The notes below the pieces were generated by a model. It was given only the letters and a program-made list of their open reading frames with translations, had not been told where the DNA came from and ran no database searches. DNA of 64,000 bases from Dugong dugon (lineage: Eukaryota > Chordata > Mammalia > Sirenia > Dugongidae), in contig CM057471.1 of the NCBI GenBank assembly GCA_030035585.1, positions 93,249,819 through 93,313,818 on the forward strand, given 5' to 3'. Made by a program: the position numbers and the translations under genes. Positions 23,077 to 34,663 of the stretch are shown piece by piece. How positions within the stretch are numbered: the stretch's first letter is position 1; each line of letters opens with the position of its first letter.

Positions 23077-24415
23077 GTATTGCAGCAGAAGATGGTAGAT
23101 GTTAACTAAACAATGCAAGTTTTCGAGGTTATTCTAAAATAATACTATAACATACTTTTTATATCATAAAAATGAAAATATCTGAGTTAATACCACAGGC
23201 TAAAATTCTCTCTGACATTCACTCTATTAATTAAATAAGTTTTAGCAGGCTCTGGAGTATTTGCTATAATATTACAATCAATTTTCAGGTCCTGGACTTT
23301 TAAACTGTGTCTGGTCTTCAAAAATGGATTCTTGGAGGGAATATGCACATATATCTTATTATAATTGGCTGTTTCTCATAGATAGATGTCATTGGTCCTC
23401 CTTCATCCTAAACTTTTTCTACTGTCTTGCCTTTCAACCACTGAGAATTGCTTTTTTTGAAAAGTATTTCATGGTATCCCCCTTCATTCTCTTTTCTCTG
23501 GAAAATTAAGTTTTAAAAAATGGAATTTTGCTACACAATGTTGAGCACAATCATTTCAGCTAAGTTTCAAGGCTGTAGGAAATTTCTAGTCATTCACAAA
23601 GATGAGAGGCCCCTGGCTGTGACCCTTTCATTAAGCACCCCTGCTCCCACCTGGGGAAACTTAGTTCTTCCTTTCCTTTAAAAAGAGTTAACACCGTTTA
23701 AACATGGAGTCACACAAAGAAATTCTATTAAAAATACGTTGTGAAAGCATTTTATCTTTCATAACATAGCATCAAACTTAAAATACACTTCAAGAGGAAG
23801 ATGGTAGTGCAGTTTTTTTTTTTTTTTTGTTTTTGTTTTTCAATTTCACCAAATGCTTCCTTTTGGCATGTTCAATTTGTTAAAAGCTAGTCTCTAGGTC
23901 CAGCCCAAACTCAAGGATTCACACAAGGGCATGACCAGACAGAGGAACTAGGATACCAAAACAAAAACCCACTCACTATATCTGAAATAAACCTAGGTAG
24001 TAAAGTGACCCCTAACAGAAGCAGATGAGAAAAAAATAGAAGCACTAGCACCCGAAGACCAGCATGTGGGTGGGAGGAAGTAGAAGGAAGCATATGGGGT
24101 GCCGATAAACCTAAGAATAGGAGAATCCAAATATCACCAGCAGGTATTTACTGGAAAGTGTATTTAGCCCATTTGAGATGAGCAGTTGAAGGTGGGGGAA
24201 TTTTTTTTTTGGTACAATTCACAGTGTATATAAGATCAATGAAGAAAAAATGACATTGAATTGAAATTGGAAATAAAAGTATAAACTCATGATGCATTTT
24301 ATCTTAAAATATTTCCTAGCTCTGCCTTCTGAAAAGGCCTAGAAATACCAACCAACTCAATAGCAAGAAGCACCCTCAAATTTTTTACTCCAAATAATAT
24401 TTTTCACTAAAAGGA
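23077..24415. other. Mostly unassigned DNA with a short LTR relic
   Basis: Positions 23855-23955 (gttaaaagctagtctctaggtccagccc...acacaagggcatgacc) match part of the MLT-type LTR at 20535-21170. A T-rich tract lies at 23813-23839. Otherwise nothing recognised. Confidence 0.5.
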
Positions 24416-25457
24416 AACAAGTTACGTAAGAGAAATGGCTGATCCCAGGTTCTGGGGCAGAAAATGTATATAAAATAAGCCTGGAACATGTTGTCATCCC
24501 AGAAGTGGCCAAAGACTACTAAAGTTGTGTCTAAAGGACTCAGGGATCAACATGAAGTTACTCCCACTGGGAAAAGATGGGATTATTTCAGTACCAATAA
24601 AAACAACTGCAATGGATAAAGTTTCACTTGGTGAGTTCATGGTAGAATACTATACGGAAAGAGAGAAAGAAAGAAAGGGAGAGGGATGGAGGGAGGATAG
24701 ATTTAACTGCTATTGAACCAACTTATTATTCTGAAAACTAGTAAATAAAAGGAAAAGATCAAACATGTTTCTTGCCTTCCCTATATAAACTGTGTCATTG
24801 GGTAAGGAATTATAGATGAGGGGAAGCTTCTCTTCATAGAAACATTTCAGCTAATAGATGTAGAAGAAATGGTAGAATTAAGGTACCACAATTTTGAAAA
24901 CCCCGAATAATTAATGGGTCTAGACATTGATCATCAACAGCTGCTAACAACGCAAACTGACATGATGTGCCTTCTGATGGAAGAACTTAACACCACCTAT
25001 GAAGTAGTCTTGCCAAAAAAATCAAACTTGAATCTGATCAAACGTCTAGATCCAGCTACCAATTTGCAGGAAATACAGAGGATAGAGGAACATGCTAAAT
25101 GACACGAGGCACATGTGCTCAGCAAAATCCAGAATGTGGGAAACAACAGGACAACCAGACCAATTGCTTTAATAAATTGATTGCAAGAGGACGAAAATGA
25201 GATGCAGGGGTATCAATTTATTGAAAGAAACTAAAGACAAAATATCACTCAATAAAAATATGAGGCTCTTAAACACTACACCACCACATTTTTGGGTTTC
25301 CAAAAATATGAGGACCTTACATTAATTTGAATTAACTGAAAAATTCTGTTTTTGATTGGAACTTGGAACACTGACTAAATATTTGATGATATTACAAAAA
25401 CTTTTTCATGTTTTTACTGTGATCATAATGGTATTGTGATTATGTGTGTGTGTTGAT

Positions 25458-27476
25458 TTTTATTTTAATTTTTATTTTTTATTGTAGTTTAAATGAAGTT
25501 TACATTTCAAGTTAGTCTCCCATACAAAATTTTATACATACATTGTTATGTGACCCTAATTGCTCACCCCATTCTATGACAGCACACCCTCCTTTCCGCC
25601 GTGATTCCCCATGTCCATTCAACCAGCTCCTAACCCTCTCTGCCTTCCCGTCTCACTTCTGGACAGAAGCTGCCCCTTTGGTCTCTTGTATCTACTTGAC
25701 TAAGAGGCACACTCTTCACAAGTATCACTTTATGTCCCACAGTCCAGTCCAATCCCTGTCTGAAGAGTTGGCCTCAGAAGTTGTTTTAGTTCTGGGCTGA
25801 AGGAGAATCCAGGGGCCATGCTTTCCAGGGCACCTCCAGTCTCAGCCAGACCATTAAGTCTTGTCTTCTTATTAGAATTTGAGTTCTGCACCCCTCCTTT
25901 CTCCTGCGCCATCAGGGACTGTCTGTTGTGTTCCCTGTCAGGGCAGTCATTGGTGGCAGCCAGGCACCATCTAGTTCTTCTGGTCTCAGGCTGATGAAGT
26001 CTCTGGTTTATGTGGCCCTTTCTGTCTCTTGGGCTAATACTTTCCTTGTGTCTTTGGTGTTCTTCATTCTCCTTTACTCCAGGTGGTTGGCCAATTGACG
26101 CATCTGAGATGGCAGCTTGCAAGCTTTTAAGACCCCAGACACCACTCACTGAAGTAGAATGCAGAACAATTTCTTAATAAGCTTTGTTGTGCAATTGACC
26201 TAGATGTCCCCTGAAAGCATGGTCCCCAGACCCCTACCCCTGCTACTCTGACTCTCAAAGTACTTGATTGTATTCAGGAAACTTCTTAGCTTTGTTTTAG
26301 TACAGTTGTGCTGACCTCCCCTGTAGTGTGTGCTGTCCTTCCCTTCGCCTAAGATGATTCTTAGCTACTATCTAGTTAGTAAATAACCCTCAGCCTCCCT
26401 CCCCACCCCCATAACCATCAAAGAATATTTTCTAATGTGTTTAACCCTTTTCTTGAGTTCTTATAATAGTGGTGTTATACAGTATGTGTCCCTCTGTGAC
26501 TGACTAAATTCACTCAGCATAATAAGTTTCAGCTTCCACCATGTTATACAGTGTTGCACAGCTTCATCGTTGTTCTTTATTGTTGTGTAGTATTCCACTG
26601 TGTGGATATATCATAATTTGTTTATCCATTCGTCCGTTGATGGGCACCTAGGTTGTTTCCATCTTTTTGCTATTGTGAACAGTGCTGCAAGGAATATGGG
26701 TGTGCATATATCTATTCGTGTGATGGCTCTTAGTTCTCTAAGATATATTGCAAGGAGAGGGATAGCTGGATCGTATGGTACTTCTATTTCTAGCTTTTTA
26801 AGGGAGCGCCAAATCAATTTCCAAAGTGGTTGTACCATTTTACATTCCCACCAACAGTGTCTAAGTGTTCCTGTCTCTCCACAACCTCTCCAGCATTTAT
26901 TATTTTGTGTTTTTTGGAGTAAGTCTAGCCTTGTTGGGATGAGATGATATCTCATTGTAGTTTTGATCTGCATTTCTCTAATGGCTAATGATTGTGAGCA
27001 TTTCTTCATGTGTCACCTGAATACCTTCTTTGGTGAAGTGCCTGTTCATATCCTTTGCCCGTTTTTTAATTGGGTTATTTGTCTTTTTGTTGCTGAGGTT
27101 TTGCACTATCTTGTAGGTTTTAGAGATTAGACGCTGATCGGATTTGTTGTAGCCAAAAATTTTTTCCCAGTCTGTAGGTTGCCTTTTGATTCCTTTGGCG
27201 AAGTCTTTTGATAAGCGTAAGTGTTTGATTTTTAGGAGCTCCCATTTATCTAGTCTCTGTTCTGGTGCTTGTGCATTGTTACTTATGGTTCGTATTATGT
27301 TTATGCCATGTATTAGGGCTCCTAGCGTTGTCCCTATTTTTTCTTCCATGATCTTTATTGTTTTCAAATTTATATTTGAGTTATTGATCCATTTTGAGTT
27401 AGTTTTTGTGCATGGTGTGAGGTATGGGTCTTGTTTCAGTTTTTTGCACATGGATATCCAGTTATGCCAGCATCAC
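25458..27476 (-). mobile_element. 5'-truncated afrotherian L1, reverse strand
   Basis: About 2 kb holding the ORF2 C-terminus and 3' UTR, homologous in order and sequence to 52633-55124 of the full-length L1. Shared phrases include 'gaccccagacaccactcac' and 'gaatatgggtgtgcatat'. It is flanked by gtgttgat (25450-25457 and 27477-27484) and sits in an older LINE 3' region. The 3' UTR here is a single unit, without the tandem repeats of the full-length element. Confidence 0.88.
26611..27451 (-). pseudogene. Broken ORF2 C-terminus of the truncated L1
   Basis: Two frames, 26978-27451 and 26611-27009, together cover the thumb-to-C-terminal part of an L1 ORF2 protein. They contain LINE-typical EKIFGYNKSDQRLISKTYK and the Cys/His-rich [19 protein letters not shown] frameshift separates them near 26980-27009, and a stop at 26611 comes earlier than in the full-length copy. 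It is 5'-truncated, so it lacks endonuclease and reverse transcriptase and cannot function. Confidence 0.85.
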
Positions 27477-28060
27477 GTGTTGATGTTTTAATGGAGTCTT
27501 TATGTTCTAGAGATACGTATGGAACTAGTTATAAATAAAAGGTATCTGAGGTTTCCTATAAAATAATATACAGTGGGAATTGGATGGAGGCAGAGAGATG
27601 TAAAAAGATTGGTCATAATTGAGATAATTGTTGATTCTGGGTGGTAGTATATTTGAGTTTAATATAATATTTTGCCTACTTTGGTATGCATTTCAAAAGT
27701 TATAAAAGAGTTTAAAACAAAATTATATAACGTATACCAAAATATAATTTAGGGAAAGATGGAATATAAAAAAGAAATTCATAAACATCAGGGTATTTAT
27801 GAATGTTGTGACAAAACTTTGTTTTATATAGATCACTATTGGAAACCTCAGTAGTTAAGGCTACTAAAGTGAGCAGCTGGAACACTACACCATAGCTAAG
27901 AGAAAATTCCATGACTCATTTTTTCCCAAGCACTGCTGGTGCCAGCTTGGAGTCTGGAAAACTGAGTTCTAGCCTTTTATCTCCCCTTGAGCACATATGT
28001 GAACCTGAACAAACCACCTTCTGCTCTGCACTATATAAACCATTGAGGAGATAACTAATA

Positions 28061-28270
28061 CAGTGAATCCCCCCAGGTGATTCTTATGTATAATCTCTTT
28101 AGAACTTGTTAGAAATGCACATTCTCAGGAGGGGTTGAACCAAACATTCAGATTCCCGTGAGTCCCCAGAGACCTACTGAATCAGAATTTCTGAGGGTAA
28201 ATCTCAGAAATGTGAATTTCCAAAAGCTCCCTAAATTATTCTTGTGAATCTTCAAGTTTGAGAATGGCCT
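28061..28270. mobile_element. MER5A-type hAT MITE
   Basis: Starts cagtgaatcc, contains ccaggtgattcttatg, gaacttgttagaaatgcacattctcagg and ctactgaatcagaatttctg, and ends caagtttgagaatgg. This is the standard MER5A layout. Confidence 0.75.
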
Positions 28271-28271
28271 A

Positions 28272-29140
28272 GACCATTGCTGTATAATAGAACGCTCTAC
28301 AATGATAGAAATGCTCTACATCTGCACTGTTCTGTATAGTAGTCGTAAGCTACATGTGGCCATGTTGTTGTTGTTAGGTGCTGTCGAGTCGATTCTGACT
28401 CATAGCAACCCTGTGTACAACAGAACAAAACACTGCCTGGTACTGCGCCATACTCACAACTTTGTTATGCTTGAGCCCATTGTTGCAGCCACTGTGTTGA
28501 TCCATCTCATTGAGGGTCTTCCTCTTTTTCACTGACCCTCTACTTTACCAAGCATGATGTCCTTCTCCAGGGACTGGTCTCTCCTGATAACATGTCCAAA
28601 GTACGTGAGACAAAGTCTTGCCATCTTTGCTTCTAAGGAACATTCTAGTTGTACTTCTTCCAAGTCAGATTTGTTTATTCTTCTGGCAGTTCATAGTATA
28701 TTCAGTATTCTTTACCAACACCATAATTCAAAGGCATCAGTTCTTCAGTCTTCCTTATTCATTGTCCAGCTTTCACATGTATATGAGGCAATTGAAAATG
28801 CCATGGCTTGGGTCGGGTGCACCTTAGTCTTCAAGGTGACATCCTTGCTTTTCAACACTTTAAAGAGATCTTTTGCAGCAGATTTACTCAATGCAATATG
28901 TCATCTGATTCCTTGACTGCTGCTTCCATGGGCATTGTGGATCCAAGTAAAATGAAATTCTTGACAACTCCAATCTCTTCTCTCTTTTTCAAGATGTTGC
29001 TTATTGGTCCAGTTATAAAGATTTTTATTTTCTTTATGATGAAGTGCAATCCATACTGAGACACTGAATTTTTATTTTATTTCATTTGGATTTACTTTTA
29101 GATCACCAGTTAGGGCTAGTGACTACCATATGGGACAGTG
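28272..29140. mobile_element. hAT-Charlie-type MITE split by an RTE LINE
   Basis: Left arm 28272-28363 (gctgtataatagaacgctctacaatgatagaaatgc...agctacatgtggccat) and right arm 29066-29140 (aatttttattttatttcatttgg...tagtgactaccatatgggacagtg). The arms are the two halves of a common mammalian MITE. The RTE between them explains the gap. Confidence 0.65.
28364..29065 (-). mobile_element. RTE/BovB-type LINE, 3' end, reverse strand
   Basis: About 700 bp, 5'-truncated. In sense direction it encodes the decayed C-terminal region of an RTE ORF. Plus-strand landmarks are 'gaaagctggac' in reverse (gtccagctttcacatgtatatg), 'ccaaagtacgtgagacaaagtcttgcc', 'cttctccagggactggtc' and 'tgagggtcttcctctttttc'. 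It ends at a (gtt)n tract, the reverse of the (aac)n terminus used by RTE, and its last 50 bp equal AfroSINE tails (gctgtcgagtcgattctgactcatagcaaccc). Frames on both strands are broken, so it is not functional. BovB/RTE elements are established in afrotherians. Confidence 0.88.
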
Positions 29141-29439
29141 AAGTCCTCGATTTTCAAACTTTCCTTCTTGAAACATGACTTTCCTTCAGTTGTGGTAGAC
29201 AGGGAGACTCAGAGTATGGGGTTCCTAGGATACCACTCTCTTCAATCGGTGCAATTTCCCTAGGTTACCTTGTTCTTTCACTTGATGTTATAGTTCCTCT
29301 GTGAACTGGAGTCCACACCCATAGGAGACATCCCTAAAGCTCCTATGAAAAGACAAATCAAAGGGCTCTACAACATTTTCAAATGAAAGGCATAGTGTAA
29401 GCTTGATGGAATCATTATTTATCTGTCAAACAATTATGC

Positions 29440-29605
29440 TTTGAGTCTGTTTTAATGCTAGCTTCTCAAGGGATTCAAGATGCAGTCACCAACTTATTAT
29501 CTCATTAATCCTCATAATGACTTTGTGAGCAGGAAAAAGGACTCGAGTGATTATCCCCATTTCACATGCAGAAAAACTGACTCTTAAAGGAGGTGAGTGG
29601 CTTGC
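29440..29605 (-). repeat. MIR fragment, reverse
   Basis: Pattern 'attatctcattaatcctcataatgactttgtgagcagg...tatccccatttcacatgcagaaaaactgac', the reverse complement of MIR. Confidence 0.7.
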
Positions 29606-30724
29606 TGAAGTTTCCTCAAGCAACTCCCTTATGTGGTGTTATTTTTCCTAGTACTTGTCATTCTCTTAAGTAATTAAGGTTTATATACTCCAGGAAACCT
29701 CAGTGGTACTTTAAAAAGCAATTTGCTTTCTTTTGGCACCTAAATTTCCATCAGAGTAGAACTTGGGCCTTGAGTGGAATGGGATGATGCAAAGCTAGAC
29801 TCAGATATTCTAGAATTATAGCACAGCCTATATTCCTAGGCCACCCACCGTTTCATAACACAACTCACACGTCACAAAATAAATAACTATGGAGGGACAT
29901 ACAAATAGACACAGCAACCCACATGCTAATTAAATTCTTCCTTCTGAACATCACAGTAGGAGTAGGGGGAGTCTGTTGGGTGGGGATAGGAGATGGGAGA
30001 TTGGAGATGAGGTAATAGGAATCCTCCCCAAATGACAAATTTCAGGTCCTCCCTAGGTGATTTAGTTCTATACCAAGATTTATGCCTGGGGCACCATCCT
30101 CAACTAGATAGACTGAGACAAGACCATAGGCCATCCTGAAGTCAAAGGTATGAAATAATTAGCTACAAGTAGCCCAAGGAGACTGGAAAATGCTGTCAAA
30201 GTCCAAAATTTGCAAAGCCAGCTGTAGCTTCACTTTGCTTTACACAATGTAATTTGAGTTATCTACACAAAGCCTAAAGGAATGTAAAGCAGACATCTCA
30301 TGGATGGGTTTCCTGGGCAGAGAGAAGGGAAAAGCCCCACTGGTCTCTTAGCTTTTATTAAGTTGGAGTTGCCTTTCAATAAGAGAGAGGGTCGGTGGAT
30401 TCTGGTGGCTGGTGGAGGGTAGCGAAGGGGAGAAAGAGAGGGAAGATGAGGGTACGAAACGGGGATGGCATCCCCTGTGTTTAAAATGAAAAACACCTCC
30501 AAGAAGAGAGGCCCTGGGTAGACTTTATTCGCTTAATAGATTTTAAGTGCCTGAGGACACAGTACAAACTTGTATCACATTATCAGACAGGCCCCCTCAC
30601 AGCATCAGTGTCGGTGAAGACTCATGAATATGTAAATACTATATGTATCTTGGAAACATGCTTGACAAGAGAATAGCTAAAATGAACTGATTCTAGTTAT
30701 AAGCCCATCAGCCTGCCATTCTTT
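29606..30724. other. Repeat-poor intergenic DNA
   Basis: No repeat family recognised. A 79-codon minus frame (30263-30502) has no known domain. Moderate complexity, with a purine-rich patch at 30375-30460. Confidence 0.5.
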
Positions 30725-31060
30725 ATGTTTGAACAGGCAGCTATTGCTAGGTGACAGATCATTAAGGCTATCTACTCAGTCAGCGGAAATGAAGAAATAA
30801 TTTGTTCCTAATAACCTTCAGGTGACCTCCCAGGCAAAAGGGAGTCTTTAAAGGGCTGTCTCTGCTGATACATGTCAGGCGGGCGCGTGGGGTTCTTCTG
30901 GCCCCGCAGTCAGAGCAGAGCGGCTGGTGAAACAGATTAATAAACACCTACTGACAGGGACATATCGCGAAGAGATCTCATCACCTGCCATTATGGGGCT
31001 GATGAATAATTCAAAGCTCTCCATCAGAGACGGGAATTTCAGGCTGCACTGTGTTCTCTA
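30725..31060. promoter_or_regulatory. Candidate conserved non-coding element
   Basis: High-complexity, repeat-free sequence with clustered homeodomain-like TAAT/ATTA cores (gatcattaaggc, cagattaataaac, gccattatgg, tgatgaataattc). A CpG-containing patch (ggcgggcgcgtgggg) lies at about 30879-30893. The style is that of vertebrate developmental enhancers, but conservation cannot be measured from one sequence. Confidence 0.35.
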
Positions 31061-31480
31061 CTCGCAGGGAGGGAAGAGCAGGGGAGCATGCAGGAGCTGA
31101 TTGCCAGGATTAAGTGGGAGCCTAGGAGATCTGGTTTTCTCCCAGACTGCGCAGGCAGCGGGGGTTGGGGGCGCGGGGGGCATGCGCAAGCAGAGGCTTG
31201 CCTCTCCGGAGGGAAACAGGCAGGTTTATTGTGGAAGAACCAGAGAACCTTTGGAGGAGACAAGTTTGGTGCCCAGGGAAGGTCCCCTGGTGCGTATTTG
31301 TCCGTCTTCATAGTGGATGTCAGAATCCCCAGTCTTTGTTTCCTCGCCCTGCTGGTGTATTCCCAAGAAATAGATGGGCCAATCGTACCTCTGTGCCCCT
31401 CACTCCTTGGGGACTTAATTTCGCCCTTGGTTTTACTCTCTCCCAATGGTGAAGAACTATTTGTACTGCATATCTGGTGA
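31061..31480. other. GC-richer single-copy DNA with overlapping chance frames
   Basis: Frames of 70-135 codons are open on both strands at once. That is expected of locally GC-rich DNA (stop codons are AT-rich), not of one real gene. No domain, signal peptide or splice pattern recognised. May belong with the candidate element to the left. Confidence 0.45.
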
Positions 31481-31489
31481 GTGTGGAAT

Positions 31490-31665
31490 AACTTTGAAGT
31501 CAGACGGCCTTCTATGGAGGTCTCAGGATGGTCTCTAACTACTAGCTATGTGATCTTGGGCATACTATATGGCCTCTTTGGGACTCAGTTATCTCATCTG
31601 TAAGAAGGGCTCAATAATAGCTGACTCATGCGGAGGTCATTGTGAAGATAAAAACGAAGTATGCA
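31490..31665 (+). repeat. MIR
   Basis: 'tttgaagtcagacgg...ctaactactagctatgtgatcttgggcatac...ctttgggactcagttatctcatctgtaagaagg' follows the MIR consensus layout. Confidence 0.8.
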
Positions 31666-32379
31666 TGTCAAGTTTCCAGCTGAGGACCTGCAACAAGCAA
31701 ATGCGCACTTTATGCTGGAGACAAACAGCCCTCATTTCTCTGCCTCCACCTGCTTATGGGTGTTTGACCAGGGACTGGGCAGGGAACAGACTGAACACCC
31801 AAATTTGGTGATTTGAGTATTGTTAAATAAAAGCACAGTTTCTATAGGTGGGGGGCAGGATTACACAAACCAACAATGGCTAGTGAAGCACCCGGGACTA
31901 ATAACAGCAGGGAAAGCCTAACCCCCAGGGGCAAGAGGAAAGAGGCAGTTATTCCTGATAAAGGAAGATCTGCATAGAGGCTACCTGACGGAAGCCTTCC
32001 CTAGAGGAAGACAGCCAGTCACGGGGACTTGGCCGGGAAGAAGCAGAGGACAGATACCAGCACCACACTCTCCTCTCTCCTCCAATCTCCTGCCAGGAGC
32101 TCCCTGTGGCCAAACCCACCTAGACTCCAGGAAAGGAGGCCTGATGTTGTGGTTCATAAAGGTCAGCTTCCTGGGGCACACGACAGGGTGGAGAGAGGAG
32201 GGGGCTGAATCTGGATGGACAAACGGACAAACAGAAGAGATCCTGAAGCCTACCTGAAGGATCTGTCGGCATTTTACCAGCTGTGGTGCTTCTCAATGTG
32301 TGTGAAATGTGTTAAAAATGAAGCAAGATAACTTTAAGCACTATAAAGAACTGCAAGCACTATATTTATTTCTGTATAG
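31666..32379. other. Unassigned intergenic DNA
   Basis: No gene or repeat recognised. A 66-codon minus frame at 31981-32181 has no family features. Confidence 0.5.
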
Positions 32380-32419
32380 CATATATATTTGTATATATAT
32401 ATATATGTATATATATATG

Positions 32420-32450
<31 letters not shown>
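32380..32450. repeat. (TA)n-rich microsatellite
   Basis: TATA/TGTA alternating tract, about 70 bp. Just right of it, 32474-32501 repeats a short AfroSINE/RTE phrase (caggcctttcttcctagtctgtc). Confidence 0.9.
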
Positions 32451-32452
<2 letters not shown>

Positions 32453-32639
32453 TTATAAATAAATTTTTGTCAGGCCTTTCTTCCTAGTCTGTCATTAGCA
32501 GCTAGCAATAACGACATAAATAAATTTATTTACATGTATATATTTAAGCAGTATAAAAAACCTGCAAGCACTTTAGTAACTTATAGACTAGTTGGGGTTA
32601 GGGAGTGTGGAGAGAGAGAAAGAAAGAGAGGATAAATTT

Positions 32640-32775
32640 GAATGGTACAATGGAAAGAGCACTGATTTGGGAATTAAGATAATTTAGGTCATCACTTACA
32701 TCACTGCATATCCTTGATTAAGCCATTTCTTTATCTCTCTGGTTCCGTCACCCATAATATAAAAACTTTGGATCA
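32640..32775 (+). repeat. MIR, interrupted on the right by an AfroSINE
   Basis: 'gtacaatggaaagagcactgatttgggaatt...ccttgattaagccatttctttatctctctgg' is MIR-like. Confidence 0.6.
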
Positions 32776-32786
32776 CCTGATGTCAC

Positions 32787-32933
32787 CCATTGCCGTGGAG
32801 TTGATTCTGACTCGTAGCGACCCTACAGGACAGAGTAGAACTGCCCCATGAGGTTTCCAAGGAGCAGCTGGTGGATTCAACTGTCGACGTTTTGGTTAAC
32901 CGAGCTCTTAACCACTTCACCACCAGGGCTCCC
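32787..32933 (-). repeat. AfroSINE with perfect target duplication
   Basis: Reverse copy ccattgccgtggagttg...ccaccagggctccc, with perfect 11-bp duplication cctgatgtcac (32776-32786, 32934-32944). Confidence 0.94.
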
Positions 32934-33324
32934 CCTGATGTCACAGAATTTTCCAGTTTGGAAAGCACGACTTAAAGCAAGATAATTGTAAGATGTATTT
33001 GGCAATTTGAGGGCTGTGAGGAGGCACAGAAGCACTCTAGAGCAAGTAGCGAAGTGAGCAGAGCTGAGAAGGAGGCAGAACTGTGTTGGAGAGACCCAAG
33101 TACAGCAGGAGATGGCCCTAAGGTGGATGAAATACAACATCTGGATCATCCAAGTTTCTGTCCATCTGGATCACTCTCTTCCCTCAGCATTCTATATACT
33201 TTTGGTTCTACTGTACTTCGTAGAGCACTCTTAGAAATGAGGAATACAGCATGCTAGAGAAATAAGACTCCTAGCAGGTTTCAGATGGCCTTAAAAAATA
33301 AGCTCTTCCAGGATCAGCTTGTCA

Positions 33325-33400
33325 TTCATTCATTTCTCCCTTCATATTTTCAAGAAATATTTATTGAGTACCTCTGATGTGCCAGGAGCTCTTCTGGAAG
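33325..33400 (-). repeat. MIR fragment, reverse
   Basis: 'aagaaatatttattgagtacctctgatgtgccaggagctcttctgg' matches the MIR 3' half in reverse. Confidence 0.6.
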
Positions 33401-33540
33401 AATATCCACAACCTACACATATACTGAGGCCAGTAAAGGTCTTTGATAGGGAGGAGTCTAAAAGGATAAAGTTTATCAACACTTTATCCTGAGGCAACAC
33501 CACAGGATGGGCAGCCCTGATATAAGGTACCAGTTGAAAA

Positions 33541-33740
33541 ACCAGTTGCCATTGAATCAGACTCATGGCAATACCACGGGTTTCAGATGAGAACTGTACT
33601 CCATAGGATTTTCAATGGCTATGATCCTTTGGAAGTCAATTGCCAGGCCTATTCTCCTAAGGCTCCTCTGGGTAGCTTTGAACCGCCAATCTTTCAGTTA
33701 GTAGTCCAGTGCTTAATGTTTGTGCCATCCAGGGCCTCCT
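33541..33740 (-). repeat. AfroSINE, second type
   Basis: Reverse copy accagttgccattgaatcag...ctgtactccataggattttc...gtgccatccagggcctcct. Confidence 0.85.
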
Positions 33741-34490
33741 TCAAAAAGGGACATGAGGCTAACTGGCCAGAAGAAGCATGCAGCCCATCCATATATGAGG
33801 GGACTGAGGTGGGCCCTTGTTCAGGAGTAGAGAAATGATGGAGGCACCTAAACTCTTCACAAGACCTTCCTCTTCTGCCTGGCCTATTTTTGTCCTCATT
33901 AGAACTTGCAGAGAACACCAGAATGTGTTTTCTGAGCTTCTGGTTTTTCTCACCAGTTAATTTCCAATAACTCCAAAAATAATGTTTGTTTGTTTGTTTT
34001 TAATCCTCTGGCTACAGAAAAGAGGAGAGCCAGACTACTTTAGGAACCCATCTGAGTATGGATACATGTGTGTTTCTGCAGAAATGTTTTGACTATGCAT
34101 TCTTTTCTGTGTTGCTTCCTGTCTGAAGGTACCTTTTTTCCAGTAAACCTTGCCTCTGGGGCTCTGCAGAGCAACAGTAACTTTTTTCAAATGCTGGCTC
34201 ATTAGGATAATCAGTAGCCATTACTGCTCTAAGCAAGGCAGTTACTGCGGTAAATAGTTAAAATTGTAAGTGATAAACCAAGAAGCTAAACCAAAGAAAG
34301 CAGGGAGAGAATAGAATAAAATTGAGGATGATTTATAAAGAGCGTCAAAAGAGAAAACAATGTTTTTAGTTTCTTCTTTCCTTCTCTAGCGGCTAAGAGA
34401 GAATGACCAAGAGTTTCTTACACTAGGTAGGTTAAGATTTCTGCAGTGAAGGAAATGGCACTGGGCATAGAATCAGGAGCAGTAATCCAA
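33741..34490. other. Unassigned intergenic DNA
   Basis: No gene or repeat recognised. Overlapping minus frames at 33694-33953 include SINE-derived codons and are rejected. Confidence 0.5.
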
Positions 34491-34493
34491 ATG

Positions 34494-34625
34494 AGGGTGA
34501 TCATATGTCTTGATTTGCCCGGGACAATCCAAGGTTCGTACTGTTGTTCTGGCATAATTATTATGGGTGTTTCTCCTGGACTTTCAAAGGTGTCCATCTT
34601 GGATGATAAATCATATGGTTGCCCT
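34494..34625. mobile_element. Short inverted-repeat DNA MITE
   Basis: Begins agggtgatcatatg and ends catatggttgccct, which are imperfect inverted repeats. Interior 'ttgcccgggacaatccaagg' and 'aaaggtgtccatcttgg' fit a common ancient mammalian DNA MITE of the MER class. A 76-codon forward frame across it is not a gene. Confidence 0.55.
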
Positions 34626-34663
34626 ACCCTAACCCTGCCTCCTCCACTAAGCAGATATGTGTC

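Larger units (their letters stand above)
24420..27720 (+). mobile_element. Old L1-like 3' region split by a younger L1
   Basis: Left arm 24420-25449 and right arm 27485-27720. The arms join as '...cataatggtattgtgattatgtgtg' and 'tttatgttctagagatacgtatggaac...ttggatggaggcagagagatg', resembling an old LINE 3' UTR in sense orientation. Short open frames in the left arm (24525-24716, 24914-25102) lack LINE protein motifs. Confidence 0.55.

Noticed and set aside
24914..25102. 62-codon frame with partly protein-like composition
   Set aside because: It sits in decayed LINE-like sequence, has no LINE motif and no flanking continuation of homology.
25730..26149. 139-codon minus frame
   Set aside because: It lies in the 3' UTR of the truncated L1, after the ORF2 end, and has no homologous open frame in the full-length L1.
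31039..31480. Frames of 135 and 130 codons on opposite strands
   Set aside because: Both strands are open over the same GC-rich DNA, which indicates low stop-codon frequency, not coding.
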